Positions 28,337-36,520 of a DNA stretch of 57,390 nt are shown here, piece after piece. A program made the translations under genes and the position numbers. Position 1 is the stretch's first letter. Every line of letters starts with the position of its first letter. The DNA is taken from assembly GCA_024710585.1 (NCBI GenBank), contig JANJUM010000040.1, forward strand, positions 1 through 57,390, written 5' to 3'. The notes beneath the pieces are model-generated. The model did not search any database. It had not been told where the DNA came from and saw nothing but the letters and a program-made list of their open reading frames with translations. Source of the DNA: Desulforhopalus sp. (GTDB taxonomy: Bacteria > Desulfobacterota > Desulfobulbia > Desulfobulbales > Desulfocapsaceae).

Positions 28337-28444
28337 ACTTGAGGGTGTGGAGGGTCCGGCATCGCCGGAGGAGATCCGTTCCGGTCGCCAGAGGCGGCCA
28401 GGGGGCGGTGAAGGAGCAAGCAGCCGAGACAGGGAGGTAGCAAG

Positions 28445-28900
28445 ATGCAGATGATCGAAAAAATTGTGGTACCCGTCGATTTCGCGGAAAACACCGACAA
28501 ACTGGTTGCCTATGCCTGCGCAGTGGCGGAACGGTTCGAGGCGGCCATCCATTTCATCCACGTCGTCGCATCCTATCCTGGCGACGTCATGATTGGCGCC
28601 CCCTTTGCCGAGGAGTACCGCGACCGCATCATGTTCGCCGCCGAGGAGCGCATGAAGAGCCTGGTGGAGGACTGCAAGGGCAAAGGGCGGACCTGCACCG
28701 GGATCGTGGTCGGCGGCGAGCCGGTGGAGAAGATCGTCGACCTGGCGGCGTCCGCCGCGGCCGATCTCGTCGTTATCAGCACCCATGGCGCCAAGGGTCT
28801 GGAGAAGATCCTCCTTGGCAGCGTTGCCGAGCGCGTGCTGAAGCGCGCCCATTGCCCGGTGCTGATCATGAACCCCTTCAAGGCCTTGAAGAAAAAATAG
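28445..28900 (+). CDS. Universal stress protein, UspA family
   Basis: The 151-residue cytoplasmic protein has the Usp fold. It starts KIVVPVDFAENTDKLVAYA and carries the ATP-binding motif G-2x-G-9x-G-S as GAKGLEKILLGSVAERVL, so it belongs to the nucleotide-binding subgroup. Usp proteins aid survival during growth arrest and stress. GGGAGGTAGCAAG precedes ATG 28445. A sigma-54-type promoter lies upstream, so expression may follow an enhancer-binding activator rather than general stationary-phase control. It converges on the HD-GYP regulator. Confidence 0.9.
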   Translation: MQMIEKIVVPVDFAENTDKLVAYACAVAERFEAAIHFIHVVASYPGDVMIGAPFAEEYRDRIMFAAEERMKSLVEDCKGKGRTCTGIVVGGEPVEKIVDLAASAAADLVVISTHGAKGLEKILLGSVAERVLKRAHCPVLIMNPFKALKKK

Positions 28901-28976
28901 TCATGGCCGCCTGACGCCTCGTATCCGGAAAAGAGCTCTGGCGGGGGCGGGCCGCAGCCGGCGGCTTCCGCCCCGG

Positions 28977-30050
28977 CTACGGTTCCGGGCTTCTTGGCGG
29001 CGGCAGGCGGAAGCTCTCCTCCTGGGGCAGTTCGAAGGCAAAGCCGCGGTTTTCGAAGAGATCGATGCAGGCGTCGGCCGCCGCCGGGTCGTAGAGGGTG
29101 CCGCGGTGCAGACGCAGCTCCTCCATTGCGGCGCTGATGCCCTTGGCCGGCCGGTAGGGGCGAAAGGAACTCTTCGCCTCGGCGACGTCGGCGACGGCGA
29201 GGATCTTCGATTCGAGGAGGATCTCGTCGCCCTTGAGGCCGTGCGGGTAGCCCTTACCGTCGAGGCGCTCGTGGTGTTCGAGGACGATGCGCGCGCAGGG
29301 CCAGGGGAAAGGGATCGACTGGAGGATCTCGTGGCTGATGCGCGGGTGGATCTTGATCACCTCCATCTCCGCCTCGAGCAGCTGGCCGGTGCGGTTGAGG
29401 ATCGACACCGGCACCCTGATCTTGCCGACATCGTGAAGCAATGCGGCGATGCGCAGGCCCTCGGTTCTGTCTGCGGAGAGCCCCATCTGCCCGGCGATGG
29501 CGCAGGCCAGCTGCGCCACGCGCTGCTGGTGACCGGCGGTGTAGGGGTCGCGGATCTCCACCATCAGGGCCATGCCGCTGATAATGCCTTGGAGCATGAG
29601 GCGGATCTCGGCGGTCTTTTCGGCGACCATTTTTTCGAGCAGGCTGTTCTGTGACTGCAGGGCGGTCTTCTGCCGTGCCATGGCGAGGTGCGCCTGCACC
29701 CGCGCCCTGACCTCGGCGGCGTGGAAGGGCTTGGTGATATAATCCACCGCGCCGAGGTTGAACCCCTTGGTCTTGTTGATCGTCTCGGTCATGGCGGTAA
29801 CGAAGATGACCGGGATGTCGGCGCTCTCGGGCAGCGCCTTGAGGTGGCTGCACACCTCGTAGCCGTCCATCTCCGGCATCATGATGTCGAGGAGGATCAG
29901 GTCGGGCCGGTACTTGGCGGCATATTCCAGCGCGGTGGCGCCGCGCTTGGCGATGCCCAGGCGGAATTCGCCCTTGAGGGTGTTGACGAGAAGGTCGATG
30001 TTGGTGGCGTTGTCGTCGACGATGAGAACGAGGGGGCGCGAATCGGTCAT
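28977..30050 (-). CDS. Response regulator with HD-GYP c-di-GMP phosphodiesterase domain
   Basis: The 357-residue protein has a complete receiver (VLIVDDN, Asp55 in LILLDIMMPEMDG, Lys in YITKPFH), a helical linker and an HD-GYP domain (about 150-335). The metal site is LLHDVGKI (His206, Asp207) and the GYP motif LEHHERLDGKGYPHG. It should hydrolyse c-di-GMP when phosphorylated. Its ATG overlaps the stop of the hybrid kinase gene by 4 bp, so the kinase is its likely partner. The proline-rich C-terminal tail is not conserved. Confidence 0.9.
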   Translation of the reverse strand: MTDSRPLVLIVDDNATNIDLLVNTLKGEFRLGIAKRGATALEYAAKYRPDLILLDIMMPEMDGYEVCSHLKALPESADIPVIFVTAMTETINKTKGFNLGAVDYITKPFHAAEVRARVQAHLAMARQKTALQSQNSLLEKMVAEKTAEIRLMLQGIISGMALMVEIRDPYTAGHQQRVAQLACAIAGQMGLSADRTEGLRIAALLHDVGKIRVPVSILNRTGQLLEAEMEVIKIHPRISHEILQSIPFPWPCARIVLEHHERLDGKGYPHGLKGDEILLESKILAVADVAEAKSSFRPYRPAKGISAAMEELRLHRGTLYDPAAADACIDLFENRGFAFELPQEESFRLPPPRSPEP

Positions 30051-33000
30051 TGCTGTTCCTTGTGGTGGTGCCTGTCGTGCTGCAGCATGGTTGTCAGAGT
30101 GTGCCGCGCCTGATCGTAGTCATAGCGCGCCGTCTCGGCCAGCAGGGTCTCCAGGGCGGCGCGGTCGCGGCCGCTCTGGGTGGTAAGCAGGCCCTGCAGC
30201 TGGTTGCTGATCTTGCCGATCTCCTCGGGGTCGGCACGGTCGATGGCCTCGGCGAGGCCGGCGAGCAGCTCGCCCACGTCTGTGCCGCGCGGCCGGCAGG
30301 TCGGCTCGGGGCAGATGGCGGGGGGCATGGCGGTGAGGAGGGTTACCACCCGCTGTACCTCGGCGCAAAGCGTCTCGGCGAGTCGGCCGAGTTCTTCCGC
30401 GGCAAGGCTGGCGCAGCCCTCCTCGAGATCGGCCGCGGCCTGGCGTAAGGCACCGGCGCCGATATTGCCGGCGCTGCCCTTGAGGCTGTGGGCGAGGTGG
30501 CGCAGGCCGTCGCGGTCGCCGTCTTCCCGGGCGCGGCGGATGCGCCTGGCCGTCTCCAGGTTGTCGCGGCGGAACCCCTCGAGAATGTTCTGCAAAGTGC
30601 TCCAGGTGATGCCGGTCGCCTGCAACACGCCGCAGACATCGATCCCGGCCAGCAGGGGGAGTCCCTCGGCCTCGGCGGCAATTTCCCCGGCCTCGCCGGC
30701 GCCCCCCGCTGTGGCCTCGTCCACGTCGAGCGCCCCTTTGCTGGAGCTGTCCTCGCCCTGCACAGGGCTGTGGGCGGCGAGGTTGCGCCACAGGGTGACG
30801 AAGAGGCGGTCCTGGTTGATCGGCTTGGCGATATAGCCGTTCATGCCCGCTTCGAGGCATTTTTCCTCGTCGCCCTTGAGGGCGTGGGCGGTCATGGCGA
30901 TGATCGGCAGGCTTTCCCCGCCGGGCAGCTGGCGGATGCGCCTGGTCGCCTCGTAGCCGTTCATTTTCGGCATCTGCACGTCCATCAGTACCGCATCGAA
31001 GGGTTCGCCGGCCACCCGCTCCACCGCCTCGAGACCGTTGGCGGCGGCGGTGACATGGATGCCGGCGCTCTTGAGGATGGCCTGCGCCACCTCCTGGTTG
31101 GTGGGGTTGTCGTCTACCACCAGGATCTTGCGGCCGCGCATCTGCTTCTTGTACATCGAGGCCTTGGTGGTCAGGGCCATCCTGCCGCGGGTCTGGCTGC
31201 CACGGGTTTTGCCGAAGGCGTCCATGATGGCGTCGAAGAGGGTCGACTGGAAGATCGGCTTGGTGAGGAACCCGTTGATGCCCACCCGTTCTGCGGTGGA
31301 GCGGTGCACCTCGCGGGCGAAGGCGGTCATCATGATGATCGGCATGGTCAGACCGAGTTCCTCCCGGATCTGCCGCGAGGTCTCGATGCCGTCCAGGCCG
31401 GCCATCTTCCAGTCGATGAGCACCAGGCCCACCGCCTCCTGCCCCTCGCCGCCGGTCAGCCGCTGCAGAGCCTCTTCCCCCGAGGCCACCTGGTCGACGG
31501 CAAATCCCAGGGAAACCAGCATTTTTTCCATGATCTCGCGGCTGTCGCGGCTGTCGTCGACCACCAGCACCCTGAGCCCCTGGAGGTCCGGGGGAAAGAC
31601 GTATGGGGAGAGGCTGCGGTCGTCGCCCTTTTCCAGGTGCACGGTGAAGGTGAAGGTCGAGCCATGGCCAAGGACGCTTTCCACCCAGATTTCGCCGTGC
31701 ATCATGGTGACGAAGCGCTTGCAGATGCTCAGCCCGAGGCCGGTTCCCTCGTATTTGCGGGTCGATGAAGAGTCCCCCTGGGTGAAGGGCTCGAAGAGCA
31801 GCGGCAGGTACTGCGGGGCGATGCCGGCGCCGGTGTCCCTGACGTGGAAGCGGAGCACCACCTCAGCGCCGGAGAGCCCCGCGGCATCGTCGTCGATGGT
31901 CACCCCGACGAGGATCAGCCCGCCGGGGCCGGTGAACTTGATGGAGTTGCCGACGAGGTTGGTGAGGATCTGCTGCAGCCGCAGGGAATCGCCGCGCAGC
32001 ACGCGCGGCGTGGCGGCGTCGATGTCGAGGAGCAGCTCGATGTCCTTTTCCGCCGCCTGGTTGATGAAGATGTCCATGACCCGGTCGAACATCTCGTCGA
32101 GGCGGAAGAGCCGTGCCTTGAGCTCCAGCTGGCCGGCTTCGATCTTGGAGAAATCGAGGATGTCGTTGATGATGCCGAGTAAGGCGTAGGAGGAGTTCTG
32201 CACGATCTGCAGGTAGTGCTCGACCTCCGGGGAAAGCTTTTCGGCCAGGGCGAGATCGGTGGCGGCGATGATGCCGTTCATCGGCGTCCTGATCTCGTGG
32301 CTCATATTGGCGAGAAAGCGGCTTTTGGCCAGCGTCGCCGCCTCGGCCATCTGCTTGGCCTGTTCGAGATCGCGATCGAGCTTCTTGTGCATCTCGATCT
32401 CCGCCGACAGGGAGAGGTGCGAGGCCTTGATGCTGCGGTTGAGGCGCAGGATGAGGATGGTGAAGGCGAGGTGGCTGCAGAAGAAGACCAGCGCCACCAG
32501 CAGCCACGGCCCGTAGTTGCGCACCAGGTCGGCCAGGGTGATCTTGCCGAGATCCTTGTAGGGGCCGAGGCGTAGGGCCATGAGCAGCTCCTGGACCGGC
32601 TGGTAGTTGAGGGGGATGGTCCAGCCGGCGCAGCCGGCGGCCTGGGCCGCGGGGGAGGAGGCCTCCATCTGCATCAGGGCGATGGCCACCTTCTCGGCCA
32701 GTTCATGCGGGGTGTCGGCGACCTTGGCTATCGGCCAGTCGGGGTACTCGCGGGTGCTGCACAGGTAGGGGGTGGGGCGGTTGCCCTCCCCGGGGCGCTG
32801 AAAGACAAAGAAATCCTCAAGGTTGATGCGCCCCTCGGCGCTCAGTTCCTCGAGGGTGTTGGTGCGCACCGTGCCGGCGTCGACCAGGCCGTCGCGCACC
32901 GCCAGGACCACCTTGTCGTGGGTGTCGCCGAAGGTCAGCGAGCGGAAGTCGCGGTAGGGGTCGACGCCCTGCTCGGCCAGTTCCCGCCAGGCCATGCGCC

Positions 33001-33472
33001 AGCCGCCGAGGGAATCCTCGGAGACCGCCATGAAGCTCTTGCCGCGCAGGTCGGCGAGGCTATCCATGCCGCTGCGGTCGCGGCGGCGGAAGATGACCCC
33101 GCCGTATTGCGAATAGGTGCGGCCGAGCCGAGATTCCTTGAGGGTGGCGATGCGGTTGATGCCGTAGCGCTGCTCGAGCTCGACGTAGATAGAGGAGTTG
33201 GTGAGCAGGAAGTCGACCTCGCCGCGGCCCACGGTCTCCGCCACCTGCTCGTGGGTCAGGGGGACGATGACGAAGGTTTCGCCGGGGATATGCGCGGTGA
33301 GATAGTCAGCCGTCGGCGACCAGCTCTTCAGGCACTGTTCCGCACCACGAATGGCGAGGACGCCGATGCGAATCGGCTCGGCGATGGCCGCCGTGGCCTG
33401 GGCGAGGAGCAGCGTCAGGGCGAGGAGGAGGCCTGAAAAGCATGGGTTGACTTGTCGGTAGTGGCTGTTCAT
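30047..33472 (-). CDS. PhnD-like sensor hybrid histidine kinase with two receivers and an HPt domain
   Basis: This 1141-residue inner-membrane kinase has a signal peptide and a PhnD/TAXI-type periplasmic binding domain (about 30-300, IRIGVLAIRGAEQCLKSWSPTADYL). A transmembrane helix (about 322-345) is followed by HisKA with His near 391 (ANMSHEIRTPMNG) and HATPase (NLVGNSIKFT, GTGLGLSI). Two receivers (Asp near 686 in VLIDWKMAGLDG and near 829 in VLMDVQMPKMNG) and a C-terminal HPt (LAHSLKGSAGN) complete it. The sensor may bind an oxyanion such as phosphonate or phosphite, but the ligand is unknown. It is coupled to the HD-GYP regulator (ATGA overlap). ATG 33472 follows ATGGAGCC. Confidence 0.9.
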   Translation of the reverse strand: MNSHYRQVNPCFSGLLLALTLLLAQATAAIAEPIRIGVLAIRGAEQCLKSWSPTADYLTAHIPGETFVIVPLTHEQVAETVGRGEVDFLLTNSSIYVELEQRYGINRIATLKESRLGRTYSQYGGVIFRRRDRSGMDSLADLRGKSFMAVSEDSLGGWRMAWRELAEQGVDPYRDFRSLTFGDTHDKVVLAVRDGLVDAGTVRTNTLEELSAEGRINLEDFFVFQRPGEGNRPTPYLCSTREYPDWPIAKVADTPHELAEKVAIALMQMEASSPAAQAAGCAGWTIPLNYQPVQELLMALRLGPYKDLGKITLADLVRNYGPWLLVALVFFCSHLAFTILILRLNRSIKASHLSLSAEIEMHKKLDRDLEQAKQMAEAATLAKSRFLANMSHEIRTPMNGIIAATDLALAEKLSPEVEHYLQIVQNSSYALLGIINDILDFSKIEAGQLELKARLFRLDEMFDRVMDIFINQAAEKDIELLLDIDAATPRVLRGDSLRLQQILTNLVGNSIKFTGPGGLILVGVTIDDDAAGLSGAEVVLRFHVRDTGAGIAPQYLPLLFEPFTQGDSSSTRKYEGTGLGLSICKRFVTMMHGEIWVESVLGHGSTFTFTVHLEKGDDRSLSPYVFPPDLQGLRVLVVDDSRDSREIMEKMLVSLGFAVDQVASGEEALQRLTGGEGQEAVGLVLIDWKMAGLDGIETSRQIREELGLTMPIIMMTAFAREVHRSTAERVGINGFLTKPIFQSTLFDAIMDAFGKTRGSQTRGRMALTTKASMYKKQMRGRKILVVDDNPTNQEVAQAILKSAGIHVTAAANGLEAVERVAGEPFDAVLMDVQMPKMNGYEATRRIRQLPGGESLPIIAMTAHALKGDEEKCLEAGMNGYIAKPINQDRLFVTLWRNLAAHSPVQGEDSSSKGALDVDEATAGGAGEAGEIAAEAEGLPLLAGIDVCGVLQATGITWSTLQNILEGFRRDNLETARRIRRAREDGDRDGLRHLAHSLKGSAGNIGAGALRQAAADLEEGCASLAAEELGRLAETLCAEVQRVVTLLTAMPPAICPEPTCRPRGTDVGELLAGLAEAIDRADPEEIGKISNQLQGLLTTQSGRDRAALETLLAETARYDYDQARHTLTTMLQHDRHHHKEQQ

Positions 33473-33671
33473 GGCTCCATGGGTGCGGGATGGGTGTCGG
33501 CGGACAGGCTCTTTCCGGCTGGTACGCATGGTGCACTGTCCGCCACCTTACCATAGTGTAAAGGAAGCTGACAGCCTCATCGCCGTCACATGCCCCGGGG
33601 GCGCCCCTCGCCTTTGCGCGGCGGGTTGCGCCCTGGGTGGCCGTCAGCGGGGCGGCTCCCCTTTCCGGCAC

Positions 33672-33687
33672 TGGCATGGGCTTTGCA
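33672..33687 (+). promoter_or_regulatory. Sigma-54 (-24/-12) promoter for the cytidylate-kinase-like gene
   Basis: TGGCAT-gggct-TTGCA matches TGGCAC-N5-TTGCW with one mismatch and the exact GG-N10-GC spacing. Transcription should start near 33698, giving a leader of about 46 nt before ATG 33744. It lies in the non-coding gap between the hybrid kinase (minus) and this gene (plus). It is one of the two strongest of the three sigma-54 sites in the window. Confidence 0.72.
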
Positions 33688-33743
33688 ATTGAAGTGCCTG
33701 AGCCCTATCGCTTTTTCACGGCGAGTGCACGAGGAGGATGACC

Positions 33744-34400
33744 ATGCGATCGATAGCCCTGTTCCCCTGCTCCTATACCGAGGGCGCCCTGCTGGTGGGC
33801 GAATTGTCCGCTGCCCTGCGCCTCAAGATCTATACCGACGAGATGCTCTTCGCCGATATCTCCGCGAGGTTCAGCATCTCCGTCAAGACCCTGCGCCGCA
33901 TGATCTTCGGCTCGGCACGGCAGCCGCAGGGCAACTCCTTCGAAAAGGAGATCTTCGTCGACCTGGCGAGACGCACCCTGGCCACGCAGCGGCGGCTTTT
34001 CTCGGGGCGGCGCATGTTCTTCGGTCTGCACACCTCGCTGCTCGACCCGCAGCTGGCCCGGGTCATCAAGGTGCTGGTGGTCGACGACGAAGAGCGCCGC
34101 GTGCAGCGAGCCATGCGCCAGGAAGGCTTCTCCCCTGTGGCGGCGCGGGAGGTGGTGCGCCAGCATGACCGCAAGGCCACCGCCTGGACACGCTTCCTCT
34201 TCGGCAAGGAGGCCTATGACCCCAGCCTCTATGACGTGGTGGTGAGCGGCAGCCCCATGGAGCTCATCCGCCAGATCGTCCAGCACTACGAGGATGTCGA
34301 GACCTGGTTCGGCCATTACCAGCAGAATCGTTCCAACGGGGCCGCCGACAACTACTATCGGCAGGCTGCACTGGGCGAGGCCTGTCTCGCCGCCCACTGA
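33744..34400 (+). CDS. Cytidylate-kinase-like family protein with a degenerate P-loop
   Basis: The 218-residue protein matches the cytidylate-kinase-like (Cytidylate_kin2) family. A nucleotide-kinase opening (LSAALRLKIYTDEMLFADISARF) and the LID-like segment (VLVVDDEERRVQRAMRQEGFSPVAAREVVRQHDRKATAWTRFLFGKEAYDPSLYDVVV) are seen. The P-loop, normally SRQxGSGGxxI, reads FPCSYTEGALLVG, so ATP binding is doubtful. Two ATGs are possible: GAGGAGG abuts 33738 but is ideally spaced (6 nt) for 33744, so I chose 33744. Family members often sit near signalling genes. The role is unknown. Confidence 0.72.
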   Translation: MRSIALFPCSYTEGALLVGELSAALRLKIYTDEMLFADISARFSISVKTLRRMIFGSARQPQGNSFEKEIFVDLARRTLATQRRLFSGRRMFFGLHTSLLDPQLARVIKVLVVDDEERRVQRAMRQEGFSPVAAREVVRQHDRKATAWTRFLFGKEAYDPSLYDVVVSGSPMELIRQIVQHYEDVETWFGHYQQNRSNGAADNYYRQAALGEACLAAH

Positions 34401-34467
34401 AAGGTGGCGGATTCGCCCCGGACGGCTGCCATACCCGCACCGTTCCCGTCTTCCACTGGAGGTGGCC

Positions 34468-34908
34468 ATGGGAAAGATCGCCAAGGAACTCGTCCTGCGC
34501 AGGGTGCTGCTCTCCGAGGTGCTCGGCTTCGCCTTGATCATCGCCCTGATCTGGCTCGACGAGATCTTCGACCTGCCCCATCATCTCTTCAACGCCGAAG
34601 CGACGCCGATCAACTGGCGCGAGTCGCTGTTCGAGACGGCCGTCATCCTCCCCCTTGCCTGGGGGCTGATTTCCTACACCAGGGCGGTGTTCCGCCACCT
34701 CAAGTTCCTCGAGGGCTTCCTCCCCATCTGCGCCTCGTGCAAGAAGATCCGCGACGAAGGCGGCTCCTGGCAACCGCTCGAGACCTATATCCACAACCGC
34801 TCCGAGGCCAGGTTCTCCCACGGCGTCTGCCCGACCTGCGCCAGGCGGCTCTATCCTGATCTGTACAACGAGGACGGCACGCTGCGCCAAGCCAACGGGC
34901 CGCACTGA
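34468..34908 (+). CDS. Two-TM membrane protein with a conserved Cys motif (paralogue A of a convergent pair)
   Basis: The 146-residue protein has two transmembrane helices (about 14-31 and 53-72) joined by LPHHLFNAEATPINWRESLFET. A cytoplasmic C-terminal domain follows: LPICASCKKIRDEGGSWQPLETYIHNRSEARFSHGVCPTCARRLYPD. This CxxC...CPxC module, a likely zinc or redox site, is widespread at the ends of PAS and receiver proteins in Desulfobacterota; here it stands alone on a membrane anchor. TGGAGGTGGCC precedes ATG 34468. The opposing gene encodes a clear paralogue, ending 2 bp away. The function is unknown. Confidence 0.75.
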   Translation: MGKIAKELVLRRVLLSEVLGFALIIALIWLDEIFDLPHHLFNAEATPINWRESLFETAVILPLAWGLISYTRAVFRHLKFLEGFLPICASCKKIRDEGGSWQPLETYIHNRSEARFSHGVCPTCARRLYPDLYNEDGTLRQANGPH

Positions 34909-34909
34909 G

Positions 34910-35353
34910 TCACGCTGCCTCCTTTTCCCCATCCCCAGCCCCGTCCTTGCCGAAGACCTCGGGGTAGAGCTTCATGGCGCAGGTCGGGCAGAGGCCGTGG
35001 GTAAAGCGCGCGTCGGAGCGCTTCTGGATGAAGCCCTCGAGTTCCTGCCACTGGCCATCTTCGTCGGCCACCTTCCGGCAATGCGAACAGACGCGTAGCA
35101 GACCCTCGAGGTAGCGCATGCGCTCGATGACCTTTCTGGTGAACGAGACGACCACCAGCGCCAGAGGAAGGATCATCAGGGTCTCGAAGAGGGATTCGCG
35201 CCAGTTGATCGGGCTGGGGGCGGCGCCGAGGAAGCGGTGGGGGAGGTCGACGAACTCGCTCACCCAGATGAAGCAGATGAAGACGAGGAAGGCGCCCATC
35301 TCGAAGAGGACGAGGCGGCGGGCGGAGAAGAGGCGATGGTTATCGCTGTGCAT
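34910..35353 (-). CDS. Two-TM membrane protein with a conserved Cys motif (paralogue B of a convergent pair)
   Basis: This 147-residue protein copies the architecture of its neighbour. It has two membrane helices, the linker DLPHRFLGAAPSPINWRESLFETLMILPLAL and the C-terminal motif LLRVCSHCRKVADEDGQWQELEGFIQKRSDARFTHGLCPTCAMKLYPE. The two differ at many positions, so the duplication is not recent. The track begins at a TTG (35368), but ATG 35353 has TTTTGGAGGTGTTCCCG upstream and gives the same length as the paralogue. An extended -10 (35386-35391) fits this start. Confidence 0.75.
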   Translation of the reverse strand: MHSDNHRLFSARRLVLFEMGAFLVFICFIWVSEFVDLPHRFLGAAPSPINWRESLFETLMILPLALVVVSFTRKVIERMRYLEGLLRVCSHCRKVADEDGQWQELEGFIQKRSDARFTHGLCPTCAMKLYPEVFGKDGAGDGEKEAA

Positions 35354-35385
35354 CGGGAACACCTCCAAAAAATGCGCTGATCTTC

Positions 35386-35391
35386 ATTTTA
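35386..35391 (-). promoter_or_regulatory. Extended -10 promoter for paralogue B
   Basis: On the minus strand TGATAAAAT matches TGnTATAAT with one mismatch. Transcription would start about 26 nt before ATG 35353, leaving room for the GGAGGT ribosome-binding site. No clear -35 is present. Confidence 0.45.
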
Positions 35392-35570
35392 TCACAGGCT
35401 GGCGGAAAAGCATGGTGAAGTTGGCGAAAATCGTCATCGCCGTGCGATATGCCCTTGCAATGGCGACGGCAAAGAAGCGATAATCCCGCCTGCCCGGCCG
35501 CGGCGGTGCATCGAAAGCGGGGCCAGCAGACCGCCGCGGCATATCGCATGTCCAGCCGAAAGGATACCCT

Positions 35571-35981
35571 ATGGATGCCTACAGCGAAGCCCATCTTTTT
35601 GTCGCCGCCGTACGCGTGCTGCAGCACCGCGGCGGATGTCCGCCCGCCATCGAGGAGGTGGCGGAGATGCTCGATCTCTCGGTAGAAATGGCGCACACCA
35701 TCTGTCGCCGCCTCAGCAAGGCGGGGATCGTCGAGGCCCTCGCCGACCCCTTCACGGTCAAGCTGGCGGTGGCCAATCATCTCGCCATCGAAGAGCTGCC
35801 GCGCACCGCAGTCGAGGAAAACAGCCTCGCCAAGGAACTGGCCAGGTTCCAGTCGGAGAAGAAAAACGTCGACGAGAAGGTCGCCGCCATCCAGGCGGAA
35901 ATGGCCAGAAAACGCCAGGACCTCTTCGCCGATCTCGAGGCCAAGTTCAAAAAGGAGATGGCCAAGCACAAGAAAGAGTAA
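35571..35981 (+). CDS. Winged-helix-like protein with C-terminal coiled coil
   Basis: The 136-residue protein begins with a small wHTH-like domain (about 1-75, CPPAIEEVAEMLDLSVEMAHTICRRLSKAGIVEAL, then a short wing and LAVANHLAIEELPR). A long charged helix predicted to form a coiled coil follows (about 80-136, ENSLAKELARFQSEKKNVDEKVAAIQAEMARKRQDLFADLEAKFKKEMAKHKKE). GAAAGGATACCCT precedes the ATG. It looks like a small dimeric DNA-associated protein. No named family is certain. It precedes the perR operator region by about 70 bp. Confidence 0.7.
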   Translation: MDAYSEAHLFVAAVRVLQHRGGCPPAIEEVAEMLDLSVEMAHTICRRLSKAGIVEALADPFTVKLAVANHLAIEELPRTAVEENSLAKELARFQSEKKNVDEKVAAIQAEMARKRQDLFADLEAKFKKEMAKHKKE

Positions 35982-36048
35982 GGCCGGAGGGGAGAGTTCC
36001 GCCTTCGCCCCTTCATGGGGCCTCGTCCTCTGTGGGAACGGCTGCCAA

Positions 36049-36102
36049 GTAAATAGTTCTTGACCAGCAAAAGAGAACTACTTACATTTGGTAAAAATTC
36101 CT
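36049..36102 (+). promoter_or_regulatory. perR promoter with three repeated 12-bp operator half-sites
   Basis: GTAAATAGTTCT (36049-36060) is followed 13 bp later by its reverse complement with one change, AGAACTACTTAC (36074-36085). A third copy in forward orientation, GTAAAAATTCCT, lies at 36091-36102 with 9 of 12 matches. The promoter TTGACC-N17-TACATT (36060-36088) is threaded through the first two. The layout fits autoregulation by the Fur/PerR-type protein encoded 16 bp downstream. The forward copies start 42 bp apart, about four helical turns. Confidence 0.6.
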
Positions 36103-36117
36103 ACAAGGACGGGAAGC

Positions 36118-36510
36118 ATGCAGTTGCGGATGACCAACCAGCGGGAGATCATTCTCCGGGAGCTGCGCCAGAGCGGACGGCACCTCACTGCCGACGAGCT
36201 CTACGATCTCGTCAAGAAGATCATGCCGCGCATCAGCCTGGCCACGGTATACCGTAATCTGGAGATCCTCTCCGAGGCGGGGATCATCGGCAAGCTCGAG
36301 ATCAGCGGCCGGCAGAAGCGCTTCGACTACGACCCCGAAGAGCACGACCATATCTATTGCGTCGTCTGCCATCGCGTCGACAATTTCGAGCTTGACCGCC
36401 ACGGGATCAACATCGACACCCTGCCGCAGGTGCCCGGCTACACGGTGACCGGCTGTCGCCTGGAGTTGCTCGGTATCTGCCCGGAGTGTCGCAAACAGCA
36501 AGGACAATGA
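36118..36510 (+). CDS. perR: Fur-family transcriptional regulator, PerR-like
   Basis: The 130-residue metalloregulator has a winged helix (TNQREIILRELRQSGRHLTADELYDLVKKIMPRISLATVYRNLEILSEAGII) and a dimerisation domain. The latter carries the regulatory ligands (FDYDPEEHDHIYCVVCHRVDNF) and the structural zinc pair CxxC twice (CVVC and CPEC). The acidic ligand region fits peroxide-sensing PerR better than Fur, but this is inference. ATG 36118 follows GGGAAGC; the track starts earlier inside the operator. Likely targets are rbr, sodA and its own operon. It is followed 10 bp later by a small wHTH gene. Confidence 0.82.
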   Translation: MQLRMTNQREIILRELRQSGRHLTADELYDLVKKIMPRISLATVYRNLEILSEAGIIGKLEISGRQKRFDYDPEEHDHIYCVVCHRVDNFELDRHGINIDTLPQVPGYTVTGCRLELLGICPECRKQQGQ

Positions 36511-36520
36511 GGAGAAGACG

